DNA from: Dyella dinghuensis
GTDB lineage: Bacteria; Pseudomonadota; Gammaproteobacteria; Xanthomonadales; Rhodanobacteraceae
Length of the DNA: 64,000 bases
Direction: 5' to 3'
NCBI RefSeq assembly: GCF_003977615.1
Contig: NZ_RYZR01000008.1
Span: 62,001 to 126,000 of the forward strand
Position numbers and translations under genes: made by a program. The notes beneath the pieces are model-generated. The model did not search any database and was not told where the DNA came from. It saw nothing but the letters and a program-made list of their open reading frames with translations. Positions 56,441-64,000 of the stretch are shown here, in pieces; positions within the stretch are counted from its first letter, which is position 1, and each line of letters opens with the position of its first letter.

Positions 56441-59338
56441 TTAAATTTTCAGGTTGAAACCAGCGTAGAACGTGCGTCCGAAATACTGGATCGTGCCCGT
56501 CTCGGACGGATTGCCGAAGTAGGTGCGCGTCGGCTGGTTGGTGATGTTGAGAACCTGGAACAACAGGCTGACGTTCTTGGTGAGGTTGTACGCCGACTGC
56601 ATGTCCCACACCGTTTCAGGCGCGAAGTAAACGATCTGGTTGGTGACCGCAATCTGCGAATCCGACACGAACTTCGAACGATAGTTGCCGGTGATGTTCG
56701 CCGAGAACGTGCCGTTGTCGTAGAAGATCTGTGCACTTGCCACGTTACGCGACAGTCCCGGCAGACCCTGGGCTTGCGGCGGACCGCCGAGCGTGGATGT
56801 CTGACCGAACGGGCTCTGCGTCAGCGCGTAGTTCGCACCGAAACCCAGCCCCGACCAGATGCCCGGCAGGAAGTGCGTCTTCTGCAACGACAACTCAAGA
56901 CCACGCACCATGCTGCCCGGCGCGTTGTACGCGGTGGTGTACGAACCGTTGAGGTACGGCACGCCGGTCGCCGGATTGATCGGCACCTGGATGCCCACCG
57001 ACGCGAAGTTGAAGTTGTTGTACGTCACGTTGGTCTGCACGAACGTGTCGATGTGCTTGACGAACACGCCGGCAGTGAACAGACCGGTGGAATCGTCGAA
57101 GTAGTGTTCGTAATCGAGGTCGTACTGCATCGCCGTCAGCGGACGCAGCAGCGGGCTGGTGCCGCCCCACACGTTGTACTGACCATTGGTGATGTACGAA
57201 CCGGCGCCGGCCAGCATCGAATCGATCGGCGGACGCGACAGCACTTTCGACACGGAGAAACGCGTCTGATCGCTGTCGGTCCAGTGATAGATCAGGTTCA
57301 ACGACGGCAGCCACTTGGTATAGGTCATGCCGACATTGATCGGGATGAAATCGTTCGCTACGTAGCCAAAGCCGTCGGTCATCGGCACGCCCTGGCCGGG
57401 CTCCACTTCTTGAATACCCGAGCTGTATTGCGAAGTATGCGTACCGCGCACGCCGATGTTGCCCGTCACTTCGTGGCCAAACCACGTCGTGTCGATATCC
57501 GCCATGACGAACGCATCGCGCACCTTCTCATTCACCGCGCCGCTCTGAATGCCCGACCAGCTGTTGTTGTCCAGATCGAGCTGCGGATTGGGATGAATAC
57601 CGTACTGAGCGAGAATCGCAGCGGTATTCAGCTGCAGAAAACACGGCATGCCACTGAACTTGCCTTTCCAGCAGACAACCTTGGTGTCGCTGCTGTTCAG
57701 CGGCAGCGGCGGCTCGGGATTGGGATTGGGTGTGTACGAATTCCATTCCGAACCGTAGACCCAGACCGTGCGATTGGCTTCGAAGGTGTGGTTGTTGATG
57801 TAAATACCAGCCTGGATGTCGCTGAAGATCGGATTGTCTTCCAGGTCGTACTGGACCGCCGTGCGGAACGCCTTGTAGCGATCGTGGTAGATATACGGAT
57901 ACACGCCGTAACGCGACAACGCCATGTCGGCAGGATTGGTGTAAACACCGGGGTTGCTCACCGACGCGGAGCCGATGTTCAAGCCATTGAACGCGAACGT
58001 CGTGGACTGATTCATCAACTGCGGGTTGGACGTGCCGAGCCCTGTATACGCGTCAGCCGTGGTATCGACGTTGATTTCATCGCTTTCGGCGTGCGAGAGC
58101 GAAAGATCCGACTCGACATGCCACGGACCGCTGTTCCACTTCAGATTCAGGCCGCCGGAAAAGATTCCCGTATCGGTGCTGTAGTTGTCGGCCGTGGTTT
58201 CGTTGGAGAACTGAACCTGTCCTGCCGGAAGCGCCGTGTTGGTGCTTGCAGTACCGCCGAGCAGCGCACCACCGGCACCGATGACCGGATTGGTGATGAT
58301 GGCATTGTTGCCGTAGAAATTTTGCGAGCGAAGACCGTAGCCGTAGTAGTTGTTGTCGAACTTCGAGTAGTACATGTCGCCCGTCACCTGAAGATGATCG
58401 GTCGGTTTCCACACGATGGTCGACAGATAACCGGTACGGCGCTCGCTGCCGCCGTCCTGCTGCAGCTGGATACCTTCGGGCAGGTAGGCTTTCTGGCCGT
58501 CTGCCAGCGTGTACAGATTGCCGTCAGAGGCTTCGCCCACGAATTGTTCGGCGATATGCGGCTGATACAGCTGCGCAAAACCCAGGCCGACACCTAGCGT
58601 GTTGTCGAGGAATTTTCCTTGATACGCCACGCTGATGCGGTAACCGTTCGTGCCGTCACCGACGATGTCATGCCCCTGTCCGTTGTAGCTTCCGCGCGCG
58701 TCGACGTTGAGCGTCTCGTCTTTTTTATTGTCCAGCGGATTGGCCGTCTGCAAGGCAATCGAGCAGCCGACACCGCCTTCGATCAACGATGACTGCGACG
58801 ACTTGTAAACGGTCGCCATGCTGATCAGTTCCGAGGGGTACTGATCGAACTGGATGTAGTTGCTACCGCTGGTGGATGGCTGTTCGCGTCCGTCCAGCGT
58901 CGTCTCGATGAAGTTGCCGGACAGACCGCGGCAGTTGATCTGCGAGTCCTGGCCGGCAATACGCTCGGCCGCAACGCCGGGCAGACGCGTCAACGCATCG
59001 GCAATGGATTGATCGGGCAGACCGCCGATGTCCGCGGCCGTGACGACGTTCTGAATCGTGTCGGCGTAGCGCTGATAGTCGATCGACTTCTCGACGCTGC
59101 TGCTGAAGCCGGTCACCGTCACCGTCGACAAGCTCTTGGCCAATGCCTGTTGGCTCTTGGGATTGCTCGTCGACTGATCCGTGCCGCCATTGCCCGTACC
59201 GGTACTGGCCGTGGTCGTTTGCTGGCTGGTGCCAGACGTTGTTGTTTGCGGGCTGTCGCCGGCTGCCTGTGCACCGAATGCCATGCATAGTCCTGCCGAT
59301 GCCAATGCCACTACCAGCAAATTGCGCTTGAGAATCAC
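56441..59338 (-). CDS. TonB-dependent outer-membrane receptor (maltodextrin-type)
   Basis: Receptor of 965 aa. It has a signal peptide (LLVVALASAGLCMAFGAQA), a Thr/Gln-rich spacer, a plug domain (VTVTGFSSSVEKSIDYQRYADTIQNVV, ALTRLPGVAAERI) and a large beta-barrel. The family and locus resemble Caulobacter MalA-type maltodextrin receptors, so it likely imports alpha-glucans. The start is GTG at 59338 with GGAGG upstream; the longer frame is unsupported. The plug carries unusual cysteines (C136, C192) and a second pair occurs in a barrel loop. Operator copies 2 and 3 lie in the upstream 450 bp. Confidence 0.92.
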   Translation of the reverse strand: MILKRNLLVVALASAGLCMAFGAQAAGDSPQTTTSGTSQQTTTASTGTGNGGTDQSTSNPKSQQALAKSLSTVTVTGFSSSVEKSIDYQRYADTIQNVVTAADIGGLPDQSIADALTRLPGVAAERIAGQDSQINCRGLSGNFIETTLDGREQPSTSGSNYIQFDQYPSELISMATVYKSSQSSLIEGGVGCSIALQTANPLDNKKDETLNVDARGSYNGQGHDIVGDGTNGYRISVAYQGKFLDNTLGVGLGFAQLYQPHIAEQFVGEASDGNLYTLADGQKAYLPEGIQLQQDGGSERRTGYLSTIVWKPTDHLQVTGDMYYSKFDNNYYGYGLRSQNFYGNNAIITNPVIGAGGALLGGTASTNTALPAGQVQFSNETTADNYSTDTGIFSGGLNLKWNSGPWHVESDLSLSHAESDEINVDTTADAYTGLGTSNPQLMNQSTTFAFNGLNIGSASVSNPGVYTNPADMALSRYGVYPYIYHDRYKAFRTAVQYDLEDNPIFSDIQAGIYINNHTFEANRTVWVYGSEWNSYTPNPNPEPPLPLNSSDTKVVCWKGKFSGMPCFLQLNTAAILAQYGIHPNPQLDLDNNSWSGIQSGAVNEKVRDAFVMADIDTTWFGHEVTGNIGVRGTHTSQYSSGIQEVEPGQGVPMTDGFGYVANDFIPINVGMTYTKWLPSLNLIYHWTDSDQTRFSVSKVLSRPPIDSMLAGAGSYITNGQYNVWGGTSPLLRPLTAMQYDLDYEHYFDDSTGLFTAGVFVKHIDTFVQTNVTYNNFNFASVGIQVPINPATGVPYLNGSYTTAYNAPGSMVRGLELSLQKTHFLPGIWSGLGFGANYALTQSPFGQTSTLGGPPQAQGLPGLSRNVASAQIFYDNGTFSANITGNYRSKFVSDSQIAVTNQIVYFAPETVWDMQSAYNLTKNVSLLFQVLNITNQPTRTYFGNPSETGTIQYFGRTFYAGFNLKI

Positions 59339-59495
59339 GTGTTCCCCTCCCCCGAAATTTTTGTCGTTGCGTCGTTCTTGATCGCCAACCACCGTCATTC
59401 ACGCTGCATGTGAATGCCCCGACCGCTCGCACCCCAATGGTCATGGTGGAGGCGTGAGCGGATGGTAGGGCGCGTTTTTCCAAGCACACCACACC

Positions 59496-59511
59496 CTGCA
59501 TACGTATTCAT
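59496..59511. promoter_or_regulatory. Candidate LacI-type operator, copy 2
   Basis: CTGCATACGTATTCAT, 158 bp upstream of the TonB receptor start. Its last 14 bases are identical to copy 1. Confidence 0.7.
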
Positions 59512-59687
59512 TTCGTCGGCCGTCCGGCATGCATCGCAGCGCAACATGCCATTCACACGCCGTCGTGATGAACATGAAAAATACCCTGAAAATGAGCCTT
59601 TTCCTGCCTTTTACGCAATGGATGCCTGGTGCGCGACGTACACGTGCGATTCGACGTACGCACATCCATGACGCACTCGCAGCACGA

Positions 59688-59703
59688 ATGAATACGTATG
59701 CAA
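59688..59703. promoter_or_regulatory. Candidate LacI-type operator, copy 3
   Basis: ATGAATACGTATGCAA, the reverse orientation of copies 1 and 2, 88 bp before the GH13 alpha-glucosidase start. An in-frame ATG of the longer reading frame lies inside it, which argues against that upstream start. Confidence 0.7.
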
Positions 59704-59790
59704 ACCCCTGCGATCCGCGGCAGGGCAAAGGCTAAGCTGCACTCCGTTCGCGCAGGTGCCAGGAGGTGCCTGCTTACAGTGGGGTTTTCG

Positions 59791-61416
59791 ATGATCGATG
59801 CATCCTGGTGGCGCGGCGCCGTCATCTACCAGATTTACCCGCGTAGCTTCCTTGACACCAACGGTGACGGGGTGGGTGATCTGCCGGGCATCATTCAGCG
59901 CCTGGATTACGTGGCGAGCCTGGGCGTGGATGCGATCTGGATCGCCCCGTTTTTCCGCTCGCCAATGGCCGATTTCGGTTACGACATTGCCGATTACCGC
60001 GATGTCGATCCGCTGTTCGGCACGCTCGACGATTTCGATCGACTGCTCGCCAAAGCGCACGGCCTCGGCCTGAAAGTGATGATCGATCAGGTGTTGAGTC
60101 ACACCTCCGATCAACACGCATGGTTCAAGGCAAGCCGCGAAAGCCGCGACAACGACAAGGCCGACTGGTACGTATGGGCCGATGCGAAGCCCGATGGCAG
60201 CGCGCCGAACAACTGGCTGTCGATCTTCGGCGGTTCCGCATGGAAATGGGAGCCGCGCCGCAGCCAGTATTACCTGCACAACTTTCTTTCCTCACAGCCG
60301 GATCTGAACTTCCATCATCCGGATGTGCGCGCCGCCGTGCTCGACAATGTGCGCTTCTGGCTGGACAAGGGCGTGGATGGGTTGCGACTGGACGCGATCA
60401 ATTTCTGTTTCCACGACAAGCAGCTGCGCGACAACCCGCCCAAGCCGAAAGAAAAGCGTGTCGGCCGCGGTTTCAGCGCGGACAATCCCTACGCGTTCCA
60501 GTATCACCTCTACAACAACACGCAGCCGGAAAATCTCGCTTTTCTCGATGAATTGCGCAGTTTGCTCGACCGTTACCCGACGGCCGTCACGCTGGGCGAA
60601 ATTTCTTCGGAAGACTCGCTCGCCACGATGGCCGAATACACACGCGGCCACCGTTTGCACATGGGCTACAGCTTCGAACTGCTGAGCAGCGATTTCAGTG
60701 CGCACTACATTCGCGACACGGTGGAGCAACTCGAAGCGCAGGTCAGCGAAGGCTGGCCGTGCTGGGCGATATCCAATCACGACGTGGAGCGCGTGCTCAC
60801 GCGTTGGGGCAACGGCAATGCATCGCCGCGTCTTGCCAATCTGCTGACGGCGATGGTGTGTTCGCTGCGCGGCTCGGTTTGCGTGTATCAGGGCGAAGAG
60901 CTTGGCCTGACAGAAGCGGAGGTGCCTTATGAATCGCTGCGCGATCCGTACGGCATCGCGTTCTGGCCGAACTTCAAGGGCCGCGATGGATGCCGCACGC
61001 CGATGCCCTGGGACGACAGCGCGCACGCCGGTTTCAGCCCAGCCGATCCATGGCTGCCCATCGACGGAAAGCACAAGACGTTGGCGGTTGCGCGGCAGGA
61101 AGCCGATCCGGATTCGGTCTTGCAGGGCTTTCGGCGCTTCATGACGTGGCGCTCCGATCAACCAGCCTTGCGCTGGGGCGCGATTCGCTTCCTCGATACG
61201 CCCGAGCCGGTACTCGCCTTCGTGCGCAGTCACCGCGATGAAGACGTGCTGGCGGTGTTCAATCTGGGCAAGCAGCCAGCCGACGTGACGCTCGATCTGC
61301 CCCACCTCGATAAGGCGCAGCTGCTGGACAGCCACGGCCTGCTGCAGGGATCGCTCGACGGCCAGCGATTGCATCTGCCCGGTCACAGCGTTTTATTTGC
61401 GCGGCTTGCGAAGTAG
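59791..61416 (+). CDS. Cytoplasmic GH13 alpha-glucosidase
   Basis: Oligo-alpha-glucosidase of 541 aa. It has no signal peptide, unlike the other enzymes of the locus, so it should act on sugar imported by the MFS transporter. The barrel begins VIYQIYPRSFLDTNGDGVGD; the catalytic D201 (GLRLDAINF), E270 (TLGEISSED) and the later NHDVER aspartate are present. The start at 59791 has GGGG six bases upstream, and the longer frame begins inside operator 3. It is divergent from the TonB receptor. Confidence 0.92.
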   Translation: MIDASWWRGAVIYQIYPRSFLDTNGDGVGDLPGIIQRLDYVASLGVDAIWIAPFFRSPMADFGYDIADYRDVDPLFGTLDDFDRLLAKAHGLGLKVMIDQVLSHTSDQHAWFKASRESRDNDKADWYVWADAKPDGSAPNNWLSIFGGSAWKWEPRRSQYYLHNFLSSQPDLNFHHPDVRAAVLDNVRFWLDKGVDGLRLDAINFCFHDKQLRDNPPKPKEKRVGRGFSADNPYAFQYHLYNNTQPENLAFLDELRSLLDRYPTAVTLGEISSEDSLATMAEYTRGHRLHMGYSFELLSSDFSAHYIRDTVEQLEAQVSEGWPCWAISNHDVERVLTRWGNGNASPRLANLLTAMVCSLRGSVCVYQGEELGLTEAEVPYESLRDPYGIAFWPNFKGRDGCRTPMPWDDSAHAGFSPADPWLPIDGKHKTLAVARQEADPDSVLQGFRRFMTWRSDQPALRWGAIRFLDTPEPVLAFVRSHRDEDVLAVFNLGKQPADVTLDLPHLDKAQLLDSHGLLQGSLDGQRLHLPGHSVLFARLAK

Positions 61417-61490
61417 TACCGATATTCACGGATTTGGCTGGTTTAAATCCGCTGAAATCCCCGTCAACGGCCCAACCCTCAGTTGCCTGC

Positions 61491-61640
61491 TCCCTCTCCC
61501 CTCCGGGGAGAGGGCTGGGGCGAGGGGCCAATCTCGCGATGAATGGCGCTATTGCACGAAACATTCAAAGCCATGCTTTACGCAAGCCATGAGGATGGTG
61601 GCAAGTCCACCCCTCACCCTCTCCCCAGAGGGGAGAGGGA
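61491..61640. repeat. Paired GC-rich palindromes (REPIN-like), copy 3
   Basis: Left half CCCTCTCCCC-TCC-GGGGAGAGGG with flank CTGGGGCGAGGGG (61492-61527). Right half CCCCTCACCCTCTCCCC-AGA-GGGGAGAGGG (61610-61639), inverted, about 82 bp apart. The 61417-61870 gap shows no gene; this repeat is its main content. Confidence 0.8.
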
Positions 61641-61870
61641 ACCATTCGAGCGCAACTGAATTTCGGGGCTAATGTCGTAAGTCATGCGCCAGGGGCGCGA
61701 ATCGTTCGGCAATCTGGTTCATAATCGACGGGCTAGCCCTGTCCATGTACTGTGCACCCCCACGTACGCTCACGCCCCGCCGCGACACAGGTGAAACGAC
61801 CCTGCTCGGCTTAGGACGGAATTGAATATAGCGGCAGCATGAGCCCGATTTGACCCGAGGAACACTGGTT

Positions 61871-63376
61871 TTGAAGACAGCGAATGAGACGGCAGCACAA
61901 CGGTGCAATCCTGGTGTAAGTGGTTTGAGCCTGTATGTTCCGCAGCCGCGTGTGCCGTTGCGCGACTGGTGCGAATGGACCGGCAATTCGTGGGACAAGG
62001 TGCAGGCCGTGGTCGGCCGCAGCTTTCGCCGCCCGGCGCCGTATGAAGATGCCTACACGATGGCCGCCACCGCGGTGCTTCGCCTGATCCGCAACTACAA
62101 CATCGACCCGCGCGAAGTCGGCCAGCTTGCCCTGGGCACCGAGAGCAGCAAGGACAACTCCGCCGGTGCCGTGATCGTGCGCGGCATGGTCGATCGCGAG
62201 CTGGAACGCCTTGGCTTGCCGCGTCTGTCGCGCAACATCGAAGTGCCTGAATTCAAGCATGCCTGCCTTGGCGGCGTGTATGCGCTGAAGAGTGCGCTGC
62301 GCTATGTCGCCTTCGACGGACAGCATCGCAAAGCCATCGTCGTGTGCAGCGATATCGCCGAATACGAGCGCGGCTCCACCGGCGAACAGACGCAAGGCGC
62401 AGGCGCCGTGGCCATGCTGGTGGAAGCCACGCCGAAACTGTTCGAAGTGGATCTGGAACACTCCGGCAGCGCATCGGACTACCGCGGCCCGGATTTCCGC
62501 AAACCGTTCGCTCGCCATTTCGATCAGGACTATTCCGAGCGCGGCAAGCGTCTGCACGATTTCCCGATCTTCAGCGGCAAGTACTCCACGTTCGCCTACC
62601 TCGACGAAACGGGACAGGCGTTCGACGCGATGATCGAACGCCTCGGCACGACCGGCAGCGAATTCCTCGCGTCGGTGGATAGCCTGTTTTTCCATCGTCC
62701 GTATCACATGATGCCGCTGCAGGCATTGGCCTTTATCTACGCCCGCGCACTCGCACGCGCACCGCAACCCAATGCGGAATTTCAGGCGCTGTGCGAACAG
62801 GCTGGCGTGTCGCCGGAAGGCGTGATCGAAGAATGTCGCAACAATCCGGATCTGTACGGTGACTTCGTGCGTCGCGGCGGTCACGCCGATGCCGCGCAGG
62901 AACCGCATCCGCTGACGACGAAGTTGTCGGGCGTGGTGCGCAAGAGTCCGGCGTTCCAGCAATTGCTCGCCACGCGCGTGAAACTTGGCACCGATTCGGC
63001 CATGGAACTGGGCAATCTCTACACCGCCGCCTTGCCGGCGTGGATTGCTGCAGGTTTCGAAGATGCGCTGGAGCAGAACGTCGACCTGACGAACGCCAAG
63101 CTTGCCGCTATCGGCTATGGCAGCGGCGATGCCGCCGAGGCTGTGCCGCTGCGTGTCGTACCGGGTTGGCGGGATGCCGCCAGCAAGATCGGTTTCCGCA
63201 AAGCGCTGGAAGCATCGGTCGATCTGTCACAGCAGCAGTACGAAGCCCTGCACGACGGCAAGCACGTCGATCTGAATTGTCCGCCGCGCGATCAGTTCGT
63301 CATCGCCCGCACCGGTAGCACGTACGAAAACGCGTTCCAGGACTTGGGCGTGGATTACTACGAATTCGCGCCTTAA
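61871..63376 (+). CDS. Hydroxymethylglutaryl-CoA synthase family protein
   Basis: Thiolase-fold enzyme of about 501 aa of the HMG-CoA synthase family. The catalytic Cys is in FKHACLGGVYALK (C132), a Glu in LALGTESS (E91) and His in FFHRPYHMM (H275), matching the family's Cys-His-Glu set. Such enzymes condense acetyl-CoA with acetoacetyl-CoA or act in polyketide beta-branching; a role in a mevalonate-type pathway cannot be shown here. The start is TTG at 61871, the codon best placed after GAGGA; another TTG lies seven codons upstream. No other mevalonate genes are in the window. Confidence 0.8.
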   Translation: MKTANETAAQRCNPGVSGLSLYVPQPRVPLRDWCEWTGNSWDKVQAVVGRSFRRPAPYEDAYTMAATAVLRLIRNYNIDPREVGQLALGTESSKDNSAGAVIVRGMVDRELERLGLPRLSRNIEVPEFKHACLGGVYALKSALRYVAFDGQHRKAIVVCSDIAEYERGSTGEQTQGAGAVAMLVEATPKLFEVDLEHSGSASDYRGPDFRKPFARHFDQDYSERGKRLHDFPIFSGKYSTFAYLDETGQAFDAMIERLGTTGSEFLASVDSLFFHRPYHMMPLQALAFIYARALARAPQPNAEFQALCEQAGVSPEGVIEECRNNPDLYGDFVRRGGHADAAQEPHPLTTKLSGVVRKSPAFQQLLATRVKLGTDSAMELGNLYTAALPAWIAAGFEDALEQNVDLTNAKLAAIGYGSGDAAEAVPLRVVPGWRDAASKIGFRKALEASVDLSQQQYEALHDGKHVDLNCPPRDQFVIARTGSTYENAFQDLGVDYYEFAP

Positions 63377-63414
63377 TTGGCGGCGACTCGGCGCTTCACC
63401 GAAAGCATGTTGCC

Positions 63415-63468
63415 CGTCATTCCCGCTTGACCAGCTTCGCTGTTGAGAAGCGCCTCGCGGGAATGACG
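63415..63468. repeat. Inverted repeat after the HMG-CoA synthase family gene
   Basis: CGTCATTCCCGC (63415-63426) and GCGGGAATGACG (63457-63468), perfect 12-base arms around a 30-base loop that can itself fold. The GTCATTCC motif is a common intergenic repeat core in proteobacteria. No T-run follows, so it is not a clear terminator. Confidence 0.6.
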
Positions 63469-63544
63469 AGCCGAGACACTCGCTTCGCGGCCCATTTAGC
63501 TAGACTCGGTCTCGCTGAAGCGACACCACGAGGCTGGCGCGATC

Positions 63545-64000
63545 ATGTTCAAATTAAAAGGCGTACTCTCGCTTCACTCCGACGACCGTGCTCTGGGCGG
63601 CGCCGATCGCATCGCATTGCTGGCCAAGATTGACGAAAACGGATCGATCACCGCTGCCGCCCGCGCCGTAGGAATGAGTTACAAGGGCGCATGGGACGCC
63701 ATCGACGCCATGAACAATCTGGCGGATGAGCCCCTCGTAACACGCGTAACCGGTGGCAAGGGCGGCGGCGGCTCGCAACTCACCGAGCGTGGCAAGCGGT
63801 TGATCGAAGCCTTCGCTGCGCTGGAAGATGTGCATCGCCGCTTCTTCGAACAATTCGAAACGCTGGCCAATGAATCGGCCGCCGACATCAAGCTGATAAG
63901 GAGCCTTATGTTCCGAACCAGTGCGCGCAATCAGCTGGCCGGTCGTGTGGTGAACATCCACAAGGGTGCCGTCAACGACACCGTTGAACTTGCATTGCCC
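63545..64000 (+). CDS. modE: ModE-type molybdate-responsive regulator, partial
   Basis: The frame starts at 63545 and continues past the right edge; 152 residues are visible. The N-terminal LysR-like winged helix (LLAKIDENGSITAAARAVGMSYKGAWDAIDAMNNL) and GGKGGGGSQLTERGKRL are typical of ModE, and a TOBE/MOP domain begins near SARNQLAGRVVNIHKGAVNDTVEL. ModE with molybdate represses molybdate uptake genes; modABC would be expected to the right of the window. The ribosome binding site is weak. Confidence 0.9.
   Translation, partial: MFKLKGVLSLHSDDRALGGADRIALLAKIDENGSITAAARAVGMSYKGAWDAIDAMNNLADEPLVTRVTGGKGGGGSQLTERGKRLIEAFAALEDVHRRFFEQFETLANESAADIKLIRSLMFRTSARNQLAGRVVNIHKGAVNDTVELALP

Larger units (their letters stand above)
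59339..59790. promoter_or_regulatory. Divergent control region of the alpha-glucan locus
   Basis: The 452-bp region between the TonB receptor and the GH13 alpha-glucosidase contains no gene. It holds two candidate LacI operators (59496-59511 and 59688-59703) in opposite orientation, one for each divergent unit, about 190 bp apart, so looping is possible. Confidence 0.6.

Noticed and set aside
56186..58597. Plus-strand frame of 803 aa opposite the TonB receptor and GH13 gene
   Set aside because: It overlaps two well-supported genes on the other strand, is Arg/His-rich and shows no domain.

Overview
The window looks like a chromosomal segment of a gammaproteobacterium of the Xanthomonadales, most likely Rhodanobacteraceae (Dyella/Luteibacter/Frateuria-like). 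This is inferred from moderately high GC, a DUF2782 gene beside polA, a candidate sX13-type small RNA next to polA, groES-groEL under both a sigma32-like promoter and a CIRCE element, and a TonB-receptor/GH/MFS type of sugar locus. No phage, plasmid, integrase, IS element, rRNA, tRNA or CRISPR array was seen.

Region 1 (1-15.2 kb) is a nearly complete assimilatory sulfate reduction island. An outer-membrane porin and a sulfate ABC importer (sbp-cysT-cysW-cysA) are on the minus strand. Divergently, cysJ-cysI-cysH and a fused ATP sulfurylase/APS kinase (sat-cysC) convert sulfate to APS, PAPS, sulfite and sulfide. cysB (LysR regulator) and cysG (siroheme for CysI) follow as a divergent pair. Three intergenic regions here share a palindrome of the form TGGACG-N6-CGTCCA, which suggests a common regulator. 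The 5' part of a probable glnE lies at the left edge.

Region 2 (15.2-42.8 kb) is mainly housekeeping: a 1-Cys peroxiredoxin, an LTA-synthase-like membrane enzyme, an M23 peptidase, a BamE-like lipoprotein, groES-groEL, a class II aldolase, cutA, two GSTs, two EamA transporters, a DsbD with a duplicated N-terminal domain plus a TlpA-like partner, aroQ, accB-accC, prmA, a zinc-ribbon DUF3426 protein, a Fis-family protein, purH, a BASS-type transporter with a divergent LysR regulator, DUF2782, polA and DUF2252. Several intergenic regions hold paired GC-rich palindromes resembling REPIN elements.

Region 3 (42.8-46.6 kb) contains a candidate sX13-like small RNA, a LacI regulator, and a VOC / YciI (DGPF) / ECF42-type sigma factor cluster.

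Region 4 (46.5-61.4 kb) is an alpha-glucan (maltodextrin-type) utilisation locus. A TonB-dependent receptor, periplasmic GH13 and GH31 enzymes, a GH39 enzyme, a six-hairpin glycosidase and a GPH/SLC45-type MFS transporter all run on the minus strand. A signal-less, presumably cytoplasmic GH13 alpha-glucosidase is divergent. Three copies of a quasi-palindrome centred on ATACGTAT lie upstream of its main transcription units and fit operators for a LacI regulator. A different LacI-type palindrome precedes the GH39 gene.

Region 5 (61.8-64 kb) holds an HMG-CoA-synthase-family enzyme and the start of a ModE-type molybdate regulator cut by the window edge. Gene starts were moved from the longest ORF to the codon with the better ribosome binding site or family N-terminus; family assignments rest on motifs read by eye, not on database searches.
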